Assembly: GCA_019347775.1 (NCBI GenBank)
Contig: JAHWKP010000058.1
Span: 1-9,348 of the forward strand
Direction: 5' to 3'
Source: Actinomycetota bacterium
Lineage (GTDB): Bacteria; Actinomycetota; Acidimicrobiia; Acidimicrobiales; JAHWKP01
DNA length: 9,348 nucleotides
Shown: positions 1 to 5,723 of the stretch, in pieces
How the letters are laid out: each line of letters begins with the position of its first letter
Position numbering within the stretch: the stretch's first letter is position 1
The notes under the pieces: model-generated
The model's database searches: none
The model's input: only the letters and a program-made list of their open reading frames with translations
What the model was told of the DNA's origin: nothing
Position numbers and translations under genes: made by a program

Positions 1-1458
1 TCGACCAACCCCAACCGGGTGTACTCCGGTCGGACCGCACAGATCGACCCTGACGACAACCACTCGGTGCTGGTGACCTTCGGCCAGGCGCCGACGGGGG
101 GCCCGCCGTCGATCAACCGGGAGGTCGGCACGGCCGAGCTACGAGAGATCACCCTGGCCGCCGTCGACCAGAACGCGGTACGCGACATCTCCAACGTCCC
201 GAACCCGTTCGGCGACGCCGCCCTGAACGCGCTGGTCTTCCAGCCGGGCGGCACGATCGCACCCGACCTCATCGACGTGACGAACTTCCGCCCGAACTTC
301 GACAGCACTCGCACGCTGGTGGACTTCATCTTCGACGAACCCGCCGTGCCAACGACCGAGACCCAGGCCGGTGGCGGCTACTGGTTGATCCTGAACGACG
401 CCGACGCCACTGAGCGGGAGTGCAACTTCCAGCAGGGCCCGACCGGCAGCACGACCAACGGCAGCGGCACCACGACCCACACGGTCAGCTGCCCGACGGT
501 GGCTCTCACCCAGATCACCGCCGCCAACGTCGCTCGGGGCTTCATCGACGCCGACACCGTCGGTTCGGTGGCCCCCGGCAACACCTTGTCGCCGGACCCG
601 AACAAGCTGAACCCGCTGCAGGCGCACAACGTCAGCGGCGACGGAGCCACCACTCGAGCGGACCTCGTGTCGGCCACGTTCTTCGACGGCAATGTCGACG
701 GGACCACGGCCAGCTACGACCAGGTCATCTACACCTTCGACGAGTCGGTGCTCGTGCCGACCGAGGCTCCCCAGTGCGTTGACTCAACCACGGGCGTCAA
801 CAGGTGCTTCGCCGTCTACCAGACCGACGGCAACGAGATCTTCGGCGGCTCGGTCGAGAACCGCCCCACGATCCGGTCCAGTGAGAACGACACCCAGGTG
901 ATCGTGACCTTCCCGGACGGAGCCATCAACGACGCCACCGGCGCTTCGGTGCGCGAGGGCGCGGTCCTGGAAGCCATCGGCACCGGCGGGGTCAACCGCA
1001 CCAACCGCGAAGACGAGGTCGCAGTACAGGGCGTCACCTTCTCGGCCGGATTCACCAGCGCCCCGGACTTCACGGCCTGCCAGCTCGAGGTCACCCGACG
1101 TGACCCGATCAGCGGTAACCCGACCGAGTTCCAGCTGGTGTTCGCCTTCGACGAGGACGTCCGCCCCGCCGACGACCCCAACACCGCACTCGTCAACGAG
1201 GGACCGGGTCCGGATCCGGCCGACTTCTACGTCTATGACGCGGCCGGCTCGATCATCACGCCCAAGACGTCGGGCGGCGTGGCCACCACGGCCAATCCGC
1301 AGCGTCGGGCGAACGAGAACGAGGTTCTCCTAGCTGGGTTCCAGAACCAGCAGGACCTTCAGAACATCGCCACCTGTGCGGTCGATGAGGGCGCGGTGGC
1401 GGCCGAGGACGACGCCGCCCCCAGCCCGATCGGCTACGAGGTCATCTCGACCCCCTAG
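1..1458 (+). CDS. Secreted-type beta-rich repeat protein, 5' end outside window
   Basis: The reading frame is open from base 1 and stops at TAG 1456-1458, leaving 485 residues of a longer protein. The GTG at 19 lies inside a repeat and is unlikely to be the real start. The composition (rich in T, N, D, G, S; alternating hydrophobic residues; very few lysines) is typical of exported beta-sandwich proteins. Counting from the codon at base 19, the motifs FIFDE (103-107), YTFDE (238-242) and FAFDE (375-379) recur every 135-137 residues, and a VLVTF/VIVTF strand recurs at 17-21 and 294-298. Cysteines occur in the second half of the units. No transmembrane segment, LPXTG motif or CWB2 motif is seen in this portion. 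The next gene on the same strand encodes an exported CWB2 protein, so a cell-surface role is likely. The exact family is not recognised; bacterial Ig-like domains are the best guess. Confidence 0.8.
   Translation, partial: STNPNRVYSGRTAQIDPDDNHSVLVTFGQAPTGGPPSINREVGTAELREITLAAVDQNAVRDISNVPNPFGDAALNALVFQPGGTIAPDLIDVTNFRPNFDSTRTLVDFIFDEPAVPTTETQAGGGYWLILNDADATERECNFQQGPTGSTTNGSGTTTHTVSCPTVALTQITAANVARGFIDADTVGSVAPGNTLSPDPNKLNPLQAHNVSGDGATTRADLVSATFFDGNVDGTTASYDQVIYTFDESVLVPTEAPQCVDSTTGVNRCFAVYQTDGNEIFGGSVENRPTIRSSENDTQVIVTFPDGAINDATGASVREGAVLEAIGTGGVNRTNREDEVAVQGVTFSAGFTSAPDFTACQLEVTRRDPISGNPTEFQLVFAFDEDVRPADDPNTALVNEGPGPDPADFYVYDAAGSIITPKTSGGVATTANPQRRANENEVLLAGFQNQQDLQNIATCAVDEGAVAAEDDAAPSPIGYEVISTP
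274..1455 (+). repeat. Three tandem ~136-residue protein repeats (Ig-like)
   Basis: Approximate units are 274-663, 664-1023 and 1024-1455. Each begins with a strand such as VTNFRP, VSATFFDG or VQGVTFSAG. A V/F-x-F-D-E strand follows, encoded near bases 325-339, 730-744 and 1141-1155, then a Y/F-containing strand (YWLILND, CFAVYQTDG, DFYVYDAAG). The first 70 or so codons of the window match the second half of unit 2 (VYSGR...VLVTF against IFGGS...VIVTF), so at least one more unit lies upstream. Conservation is at protein level and limited to strand cores; the DNA copies are well diverged, which points to old duplication. Exact boundaries are uncertain. Confidence 0.6.
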
Positions 1459-1469
1459 ACCCTCCAGCT

Positions 1470-1507
1470 GAAGGCAATAAGCGCCATATTTGGCGCTTAT
1501 TGCCTTC
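1470..1507 (+). terminator. Perfect 17-bp hairpin after the repeat-protein gene
   Basis: The arms at 1470-1486 (GAAGGCAATAAGCGCCA) and 1491-1507 are exact reverse complements around a TATT loop, starting 12 bases after the stop codon. Position and perfection fit a transcription terminator. There is no T-run after the right arm (CGGTAGGG follows), so this would be a terminator without a U-tract, as is common in actinobacteria, or a 3'-end stabilising stem. The arms are much richer in A/T than the flanking DNA. Confidence 0.7.
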
Positions 1508-1645
1508 GGTAGGGGCTGCAGGGCCTGCCCGTGTCACGGCAGGGGGTGCGGTTAGGGTTCCAAATGGGTACGGCTACGAACGGGTAGTCCCTTCCCGTCC
1601 AGATCGCCATAATTTCCCAGAGCCACCGAGATGGAGTGTGAACCA
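1508..1645 (+). promoter_or_regulatory. Leader of the CWB2 gene with possible -10 and clear RBS
   Basis: This 138-base gap holds the probable promoter and ribosome binding site of the following gene. CATAAT at 1608-1613 resembles a -10 box, but I find no good -35 at 16-18 bases upstream. GGAG at 1633-1636 sits 9 bases before ATG 1646 and decides that start over the in-frame ATG at 1631, which would put this Shine-Dalgarno sequence inside the gene. A small 6-bp inverted repeat (CCTGCC 1524-1529 / GGCAGG 1538-1543) lies further upstream. No known riboswitch pattern was recognised. Confidence 0.4.
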
Positions 1646-4036
1646 ATGCGATTCAGTACCCGCACGTCCGTAGGAGCGATTGCGGTCCTGGCTGCGGCCC
1701 TGGCTGTCGGGCTCCTGCCGGGTGCCGGGCGGGCCCAGACCCCGCTCTTCTTCCCCCGCACCCAGACCCTGGACACCTCGGCCTACACGCTGCGCATGGC
1801 CGGAGTCGACCGCTACGCCACCGCCGGAGCACTGGCGCGGGTGGCGGCCGACCACCAGCGCACCGAGAGCGGGTTCCCGTTCAACGAGGCTGACGCGACC
1901 GCGGTCACCAAGGCCTACGGCTTCGGAACCTGCCCCCGCACGGTCGGTATCGCGGCGGGCGACACCGTGGCCGACGCCCTGTCGGCGGCCTCGGTCAAGG
2001 ACCTCGGGCTTCTCGAAGCCGGTGGCTCCGGCCAGCGGGTCGACACCACCGGGATCAACCTTCTGCTGACCATCTCCGCCCGCCAGGGCGGTTTCCAGGC
2101 CGAACTCGCGGAGGAGACCGCCGACACGCTGTCGGACCTGCGTTCAGCCTGCGGCTCGTTCGACATCCTGGTCTTCGGTGGCGAGACCGCCGTCCCCCAA
2201 CCTGCATTCAGTTCGCTCCAGGCCATCGGTGACACCACCGTGCGGATCGTCGGCCAGGACCGCTTCGACACCGCCGGCAAGGTCGCCTTGGCCGTCCGGG
2301 GTGCGAAGGGCGCCACGGCCGTCGAAATCTTCACCGCCAGCGAGACCAACACCCCCCACCCCAACGCCGTGTTCCTGGCCGAGGGCTTCACCGGTGCCGA
2401 CGCCCTGTCGGCGGGCCCTTACCTCGCCAACAAGAACGTCCCCGTCCTGCTGACGGAGACACCCAAGCTGCCGACCGCGACCGCCAACGCGCTGGCGGCG
2501 CTGCGTCCGCAGAACATCATCGTGTTGGGTGGTGCCGGTGCAGTCTCGAACGAGGCCGTTTTCGCGGCCAAGCGCGCCGCCGGCATCCCGCCGCCCGAGG
2601 AGGGCGAGGAGGAAGAGGTCCCCGCATGCGGCAGCAACACCGCCAACAGCGGCGCCTGCCGGATCTCGGGCGAGGACCGCTACCAGACCTCGATCGCCAT
2701 CGCCCAGCGCCTGTTCGACATGCGCCCGCCGCCCAGCTCGACGCCCATCATCGGGACGCCGTCGGACCTCACGTTCTCCAACCAGTTCGTTGCCGTCGCT
2801 CGTTCCGAGGGATCCGGAAACAAGCACGTCGGCTTTGCCGACGCGCTGGCATCTGCGTTCTTCCTCGACACGGCCTCTGACATCGCGGTGGCTCCGATTC
2901 GCATGGCGCCTCCCATCGAGACCAACGTCGCGACGAGGAATGAGGACGGCACGTTCAATCCGAAGGTGACGATCGGCGGCTCGGCCGGTCCGCGGCGGGC
3001 ACCGCTGTACTTGGTGCCGCAGTCAGCCATCCCCGATCCCACGCTCTCCCATCTGGCGCCGCTGTTCCCGGCCGCCCGCCAGTCGGCGCCGTCGTCGGCC
3101 GCCAATCGCGCCAACCACGGCGGGTTCGGATTCGTCTTCGGCGGCGAAGCTGCCGTCTCCCGCACGGCCGAACTCCGGCTGGCCGAGCGCCTCTCGGGTC
3201 AGACCTACACCGCGGCCGAGGACGGCCCTGGTGTGCGCACCGACCTCGTGCCCTCGATGGCGCCTCTGTCGATCTACTTCACGGCGATGGGTTTCGACGG
3301 CTACACCACGCCCACCAGCCGCGGCATGAACGAGCGGGCCGCCTTCAGTGAGGGCGACAAGATCTGCGCCTACCGCGGGGCGCTCAAGGGCTCCCAGTGG
3401 TTGGCCGCCTACCAGGCGGGCTCCTTCGCCGCCGCCCAGGACGTCGACTACGAAAACACCGAGAGCCGGATCTTCTGCATGGACGCCGTGGCCGTGACTT
3501 CGGGACAGGCGCAGGTACTGGCCTTCTCGCTGTCGGGTCACGAGACCGCTCCGGTGTCAGTGGACTGGTCGGACTCCGCCGAGCGGATGAGCATCGACCC
3601 GCCGGCATCCGATGACCGGGCCGACAACGTCACCGACGGCAGCCGCCTGACCAGCGAGTACTCGTGCACGGCCTCGCTGATCTGCAGCGGAGGCGGGAAG
3701 TCGTCGGCCACGTTCAGCGGAGAGTTGGACATCACCTTCCGAGGCGTGTCTTACACAGCGGCGCCCTACACGCTGAACCTCAACTTCGACCGTTCGCAGA
3801 CGAGCGGCTCGAACAACGACACCATCACCTACACCGGCAGCTTCAGCGTCCGCGACGGCACGTCGTTGCTCTTCTCCGCCAACGTCCAGGGCGAGACCAC
3901 CGGCCGGGAGTCGCCCTTCAAGCTGGTCGGCATGTACAACACCGGCGGCGGCAAGGGCGGGATGCGGGCCACCGTCACCACGCCGGCACCCGACAACTGG
4001 GTGCTCACCGACTTCGTCCTCGACGGCGTCGCCTAG
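1646..4036 (+). CDS. Exported protein with three cell-wall-binding type 2 repeats
   Basis: A 796-residue protein starting at ATG 1646, chosen for its GGAG ribosome binding site and because the signal peptide then begins MRFSTRTS. Residues 1-30 form a signal peptide (charged start, Ala/Leu/Val core, probable cleavage after GAGRA). Residues 50-510 hold three CWB2 (PF04122) repeats, each with an R-x-x-G-x-D-R-Y/F-x-T opening (50, 200, 339), an ADAL[SA] segment (about 109, 251, 398) and a closing V-x-G-G-x-x-A-V strand (about 175, 292, 497). Such repeats bind anionic cell-wall polymers in Clostridioides and usually come in threes. An acidic linker (EEGEEEE, 318-324) separates repeats 2 and 3, and repeat 3 carries a long insertion. 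Residues 510-796, with cysteines at 574, 611, 674 and 680, are beta-rich at the end and match no family I know; they may be the functional domain. Likely role: wall-attached surface protein. The substrate or partner is unknown. Confidence 0.85.
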   Translation: MRFSTRTSVGAIAVLAAALAVGLLPGAGRAQTPLFFPRTQTLDTSAYTLRMAGVDRYATAGALARVAADHQRTESGFPFNEADATAVTKAYGFGTCPRTVGIAAGDTVADALSAASVKDLGLLEAGGSGQRVDTTGINLLLTISARQGGFQAELAEETADTLSDLRSACGSFDILVFGGETAVPQPAFSSLQAIGDTTVRIVGQDRFDTAGKVALAVRGAKGATAVEIFTASETNTPHPNAVFLAEGFTGADALSAGPYLANKNVPVLLTETPKLPTATANALAALRPQNIIVLGGAGAVSNEAVFAAKRAAGIPPPEEGEEEEVPACGSNTANSGACRISGEDRYQTSIAIAQRLFDMRPPPSSTPIIGTPSDLTFSNQFVAVARSEGSGNKHVGFADALASAFFLDTASDIAVAPIRMAPPIETNVATRNEDGTFNPKVTIGGSAGPRRAPLYLVPQSAIPDPTLSHLAPLFPAARQSAPSSAANRANHGGFGFVFGGEAAVSRTAELRLAERLSGQTYTAAEDGPGVRTDLVPSMAPLSIYFTAMGFDGYTTPTSRGMNERAAFSEGDKICAYRGALKGSQWLAAYQAGSFAAAQDVDYENTESRIFCMDAVAVTSGQAQVLAFSLSGHETAPVSVDWSDSAERMSIDPPASDDRADNVTDGSRLTSEYSCTASLICSGGGKSSATFSGELDITFRGVSYTAAPYTLNLNFDRSQTSGSNNDTITYTGSFSVRDGTSLLFSANVQGETTGRESPFKLVGMYNTGGGKGGMRATVTTPAPDNWVLTDFVLDGVA
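1793..3205 (+). repeat. Three CWB2 (PF04122) repeat units
   Basis: The units are approximately 1793-2236, 2237-2581 and 2660-3205. The openings read RMAGVDRYATA, RIVGQDRFDTA and RISGEDRYQTS. The second conserved segment reads VADALSA, GADALSA and FADALAS, and the closing strand VFGGETAV, VLGGAGAV and VFGGEAAV. Unit 3 is longest because of extra sequence around residues 360-380 and 410-490. Three units match the trimeric arrangement known for CWB2 modules in clostridial wall proteins. Confidence 0.85.
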
Positions 4037-4101
4037 AAGCGTTCTACGGACGTGGCTCCCCCATAACTGAGGGGGTTGTCCAGAGAACACCAAGAACCGA
4101 A

Positions 4102-4131
4102 GAAACCCCGGTCCGGAAGGACCGGGGTTTC
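4102..4131. terminator. Bidirectional intrinsic terminator between convergent genes
   Basis: A 13-bp perfect stem (4102-4114 GAAACCCCGGTCC with 4119-4131) closes on a GGAA loop, a GNRA-type tetraloop. It lies 65 bases after the CWB2 gene and 32 bases after the end of the minus-strand gene at 4164, so it can serve both. Read on the minus strand, the stem is followed by a T-richer tail (TTCGGTTCTTGG) than on the plus strand (GTTCGCCC). A weaker CCCCC/GGGGG stem at 4058-4075 precedes it. Confidence 0.85.
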
Positions 4132-4163
4132 GTTCGCCCAGGGGCGGGGCTCGGGTCAGGACT

Positions 4164-4824
4164 TCAAGCGGCGTCCTTTGGCATCTCGGCGATGAGCGCG
4201 GGCTGGCTGGCGGCGGCGAGGGCTTGGCGGTGGCGCATCAGCGCCCACTGCGACGACTCGTAACACAGCGCCGGGTGATAGCCCCAGCGCAGGAGCTGGC
4301 GCTCGGTGGCTTCGATGTCCTCGCCGAGCTCGAGCAGCGACAGCGCCAGCTGACGGGAGCGGCGGCGCTGGCCTTCGAGCCTCGACGCCCCGGCCTGGCC
4401 GTCGGTCCAGCGCTGGTGGGCGTCCTGGAGCACCTCGGGCAGCCGGGAGACCTGGCGACGGTTGAGCGGCGGCACCTTGCGCCGCACCGCCATCCCACTG
4501 GGGGCGTCGTCGCGGGCGAGGTCGAACTGCACTAGGCGGCCCAGCGCCCGGGAGAACGGGGAATGCCGCCCGCCCTGGAAGCCGACGCCGATGCGGGCCG
4601 CGGCCTCGGCCATGTCGAGGGTGAAGCCGGCGGTGCGGGCGCTGTCGGCCGTCGACCAGGTGGCGCAAGAGCCAGGTGGTGGAGGGCCCGAGAATGCCCA
4701 GCCAGTAACGCTCGACGTAGTCGGAGCGGGGGTCGAGGCCGACGGTGTCGATCACGGTGTCGGGCCAAGGAGTGATGGTGAGAGTCGAGGTGCCGGGCGG
4801 CACCGTGAGCACGGCCTGGGTCAT
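4164..4824 (-). pseudogene. Conserved actinobacterial-type hypothetical protein, apparent frameshift
   Basis: Two overlapping minus-strand frames together give one protein. The first starts at ATG 4824 (GGAGG at 4835-4831, 6 bases upstream) and reads 58 residues to about 4651, including DPRSDYVERYWLGILGPSTT and WLLRHLVD. The second continues from about 4649 with ADSARTAGFTLDMAEAAARI, then HSPFSRALGRLVQFDLA, MAVRRKVPPLNRRQVSRLP and VLQDAHQRW, to TGA 4166-4164. From memory, this order (YWLGxLGPSTTWLLR, then FxLDxAE, then HSPFxRALxR, then VRRKxPPLxRRQxxRLP) matches a hypothetical protein seen in many actinobacteria, normally in one frame. Skipping base 4650 joins them into about 219 residues. 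The C-terminal ~70 residues are charged and helical (RLEGQRRRSRQ...). Function is unknown; a helical or winged-helix-like fold is a guess. It may be a true pseudogene, a sequencing error, or two-part expression: the C-terminal frame alone could start at ATG 4613 (149 residues). Confidence 0.65.
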
Positions 4825-4830
4825 GTTGAG

Positions 4831-4835
4831 CCTCC
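4831..4835 (-). promoter_or_regulatory. Ribosome binding site of the hypothetical gene
   Basis: On the minus strand GGAGG lies 6 bases before ATG 4824. It fixes this start over the in-frame ATG at 4884, which would add 20 residues unlike the conserved beginning of the protein. A clear ribosome binding site suggests the N-terminal frame is, or recently was, translated. Confidence 0.65.
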
Positions 4836-4859
4836 GGGATGGGGAGCAGTGAGGGAGGG

Positions 4860-4922
4860 GAAGCGCGCTTCGCATGGTTTGCATGACTTTCCGTATTTTT
4901 CAGTCACAACGGTCTATGTCAA
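4860..4922 (-). promoter_or_regulatory. A/T-rich promoter region with palindromes
   Basis: This is the A/T-richest stretch of the gap between the divergent hypothetical and sirtuin genes. On the minus strand a perfect -35 hexamer TTGACA occupies 4922-4917. After 17-18 bases there is only a weak -10 (AAAATA or AAATAC, about 4899-4893). Downstream, in the predicted leader, lie an inverted pair of CATG (4873-4876 and 4882-4885) and a perfect 12-base palindrome GAAGCGCGCTTC (4860-4871). Either could be an operator. The regulator is unknown. Confidence 0.4.
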
Positions 4923-4964
4923 TCCCTTTCTCGTGCTTGCGCGCGCTCCGCGGCTACCGGGTGC

Positions 4965-4976
4965 GAGACTCGGCCG
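4965..4976 (+). promoter_or_regulatory. Possible leaderless -10 element before the sirtuin gene
   Basis: GAGACT at 4965-4970 is followed by six bases (CGGCCG) and then GTG 4977. No Shine-Dalgarno sequence is visible, which fits transcription starting at the start codon. The stretch GCGAGAcTCGG closely resembles that before the nitroreductase gene. No matching -35 was found, so this is tentative. Confidence 0.3.
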
Positions 4977-5723
4977 GTGGACGACCTGGCCCGGGCGCGA
5001 GATGTCCTCGCCCGCGGCGGCCCGGTGGTTGCCCTCACCGGGGCCGGCATCTCCACCGACTCGGGCATCCCCGACTTCCGGGGCCCCAACGGCCTGTGGA
5101 CCCGCGATCCCGAGGCCGAGCGGCTCTCGGACATCAGCTACTACCTCTCGGACCCCGAGATCCGCCGCAAGTCCTGGCTGAACCGCCTCGATGCGCCGGC
5201 GTGGACGGCCGAGCCCAACCCCGGCCACCGGGCCCTGGTCGACCTCGAGCGCAACGGCCTGCTGACCGACCTGCTCACCCAGAACATCGACGGTCTGCAC
5301 CAGCTGGCCGGAAGCTCGCCCGAGATCGTGGTCGAGCTCCACGGCACCATGCGGGAGTCCATCTGCATGTCGTGCGCCGACCGCCGCGACATGCAGACCG
5401 TGCTCGACCGGGTGCGCGCCGGCGAGGCCGACCCGTCGTGCTCCAAGTGCGGCGGGATCCTCAAGTCGGCGACGGTCAGCTTCGGCCAGTCGCTCGACCC
5501 CGAGAACCTCTGGAAGGCCGAGCAGGCGGTGCGGACCGCCGGCGTGCTTCTCACCGTCGGCACCTCGCTGGGTGTCTATCCGGTCGCCGCCCTCGTGCCC
5601 CTCGCGGCGCAGTGCGGCGTCGAGATCGTGATCGTCAACGCCGAGCCGACTCCCTATGACGACCTGGCGGCCGCGGTCATCCGCGACTCGATCTCCGAAG
5701 TGCTTCCGAAGCTCGTTCCGTGA
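4977..5723 (+). CDS. Sir2-family NAD-dependent protein deacylase (sirtuin)
   Basis: A 248-residue, full-length cytoplasmic sirtuin. These enzymes remove acyl groups from lysine side chains, consuming NAD+ and yielding nicotinamide and O-acyl-ADP-ribose. The Rossmann motif GAGIS is at 22-26 with STDSGIPDFRGPNGLW following, TQNIDGLH at 101-108, and the catalytic histidine in ELHG (H122). Four zinc-ligand cysteines sit in two CxxC pairs (C130/C133 and C155/C158). GTSLGVYP (195-202) and VNAEPTPYD (220-228) complete the NAD pocket. The GPNGLW...DPEIRRKSWL pattern resembles the typical actinobacterial Sir2 protein. The start is GTG 4977, giving VDDLARARDVLARGG; no strong ribosome binding site precedes it and leaderless expression is possible. 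It overlaps the following gene by four bases. Bacterial sirtuins often regulate acyl-CoA synthetases, but nothing here identifies the target. Confidence 0.95.
   Translation: MDDLARARDVLARGGPVVALTGAGISTDSGIPDFRGPNGLWTRDPEAERLSDISYYLSDPEIRRKSWLNRLDAPAWTAEPNPGHRALVDLERNGLLTDLLTQNIDGLHQLAGSSPEIVVELHGTMRESICMSCADRRDMQTVLDRVRAGEADPSCSKCGGILKSATVSFGQSLDPENLWKAEQAVRTAGVLLTVGTSLGVYPVAALVPLAAQCGVEIVIVNAEPTPYDDLAAAVIRDSISEVLPKLVP

Noticed and set aside
685..705. DGNVDG resembling a calcium-binding DxNxDG loop
   Set aside because: It occurs in only one of the three repeat units and lacks the rest of an EF-hand or dockerin pattern.
1524..1543. CCTGCC/GGCAGG hairpin as part of a riboswitch
   Set aside because: A 6-bp stem with an 8-base loop alone does not match any riboswitch pattern I know, including the c-di-AMP class often found before actinobacterial wall genes.
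1631..1645. ATG 1631 as start of the CWB2 protein
   Set aside because: It would place the GGAG ribosome binding site inside the gene and add five residues (MECEP) before an otherwise textbook signal peptide.
4224..5181. Plus-strand open frames opposite the hypothetical gene and into the sirtuin
   Set aside because: They are Arg/Pro/Ala/Gly-rich translations typical of antisense frames in G/C-rich DNA, with no recognisable motifs, and they overlap conserved minus- and plus-strand proteins.
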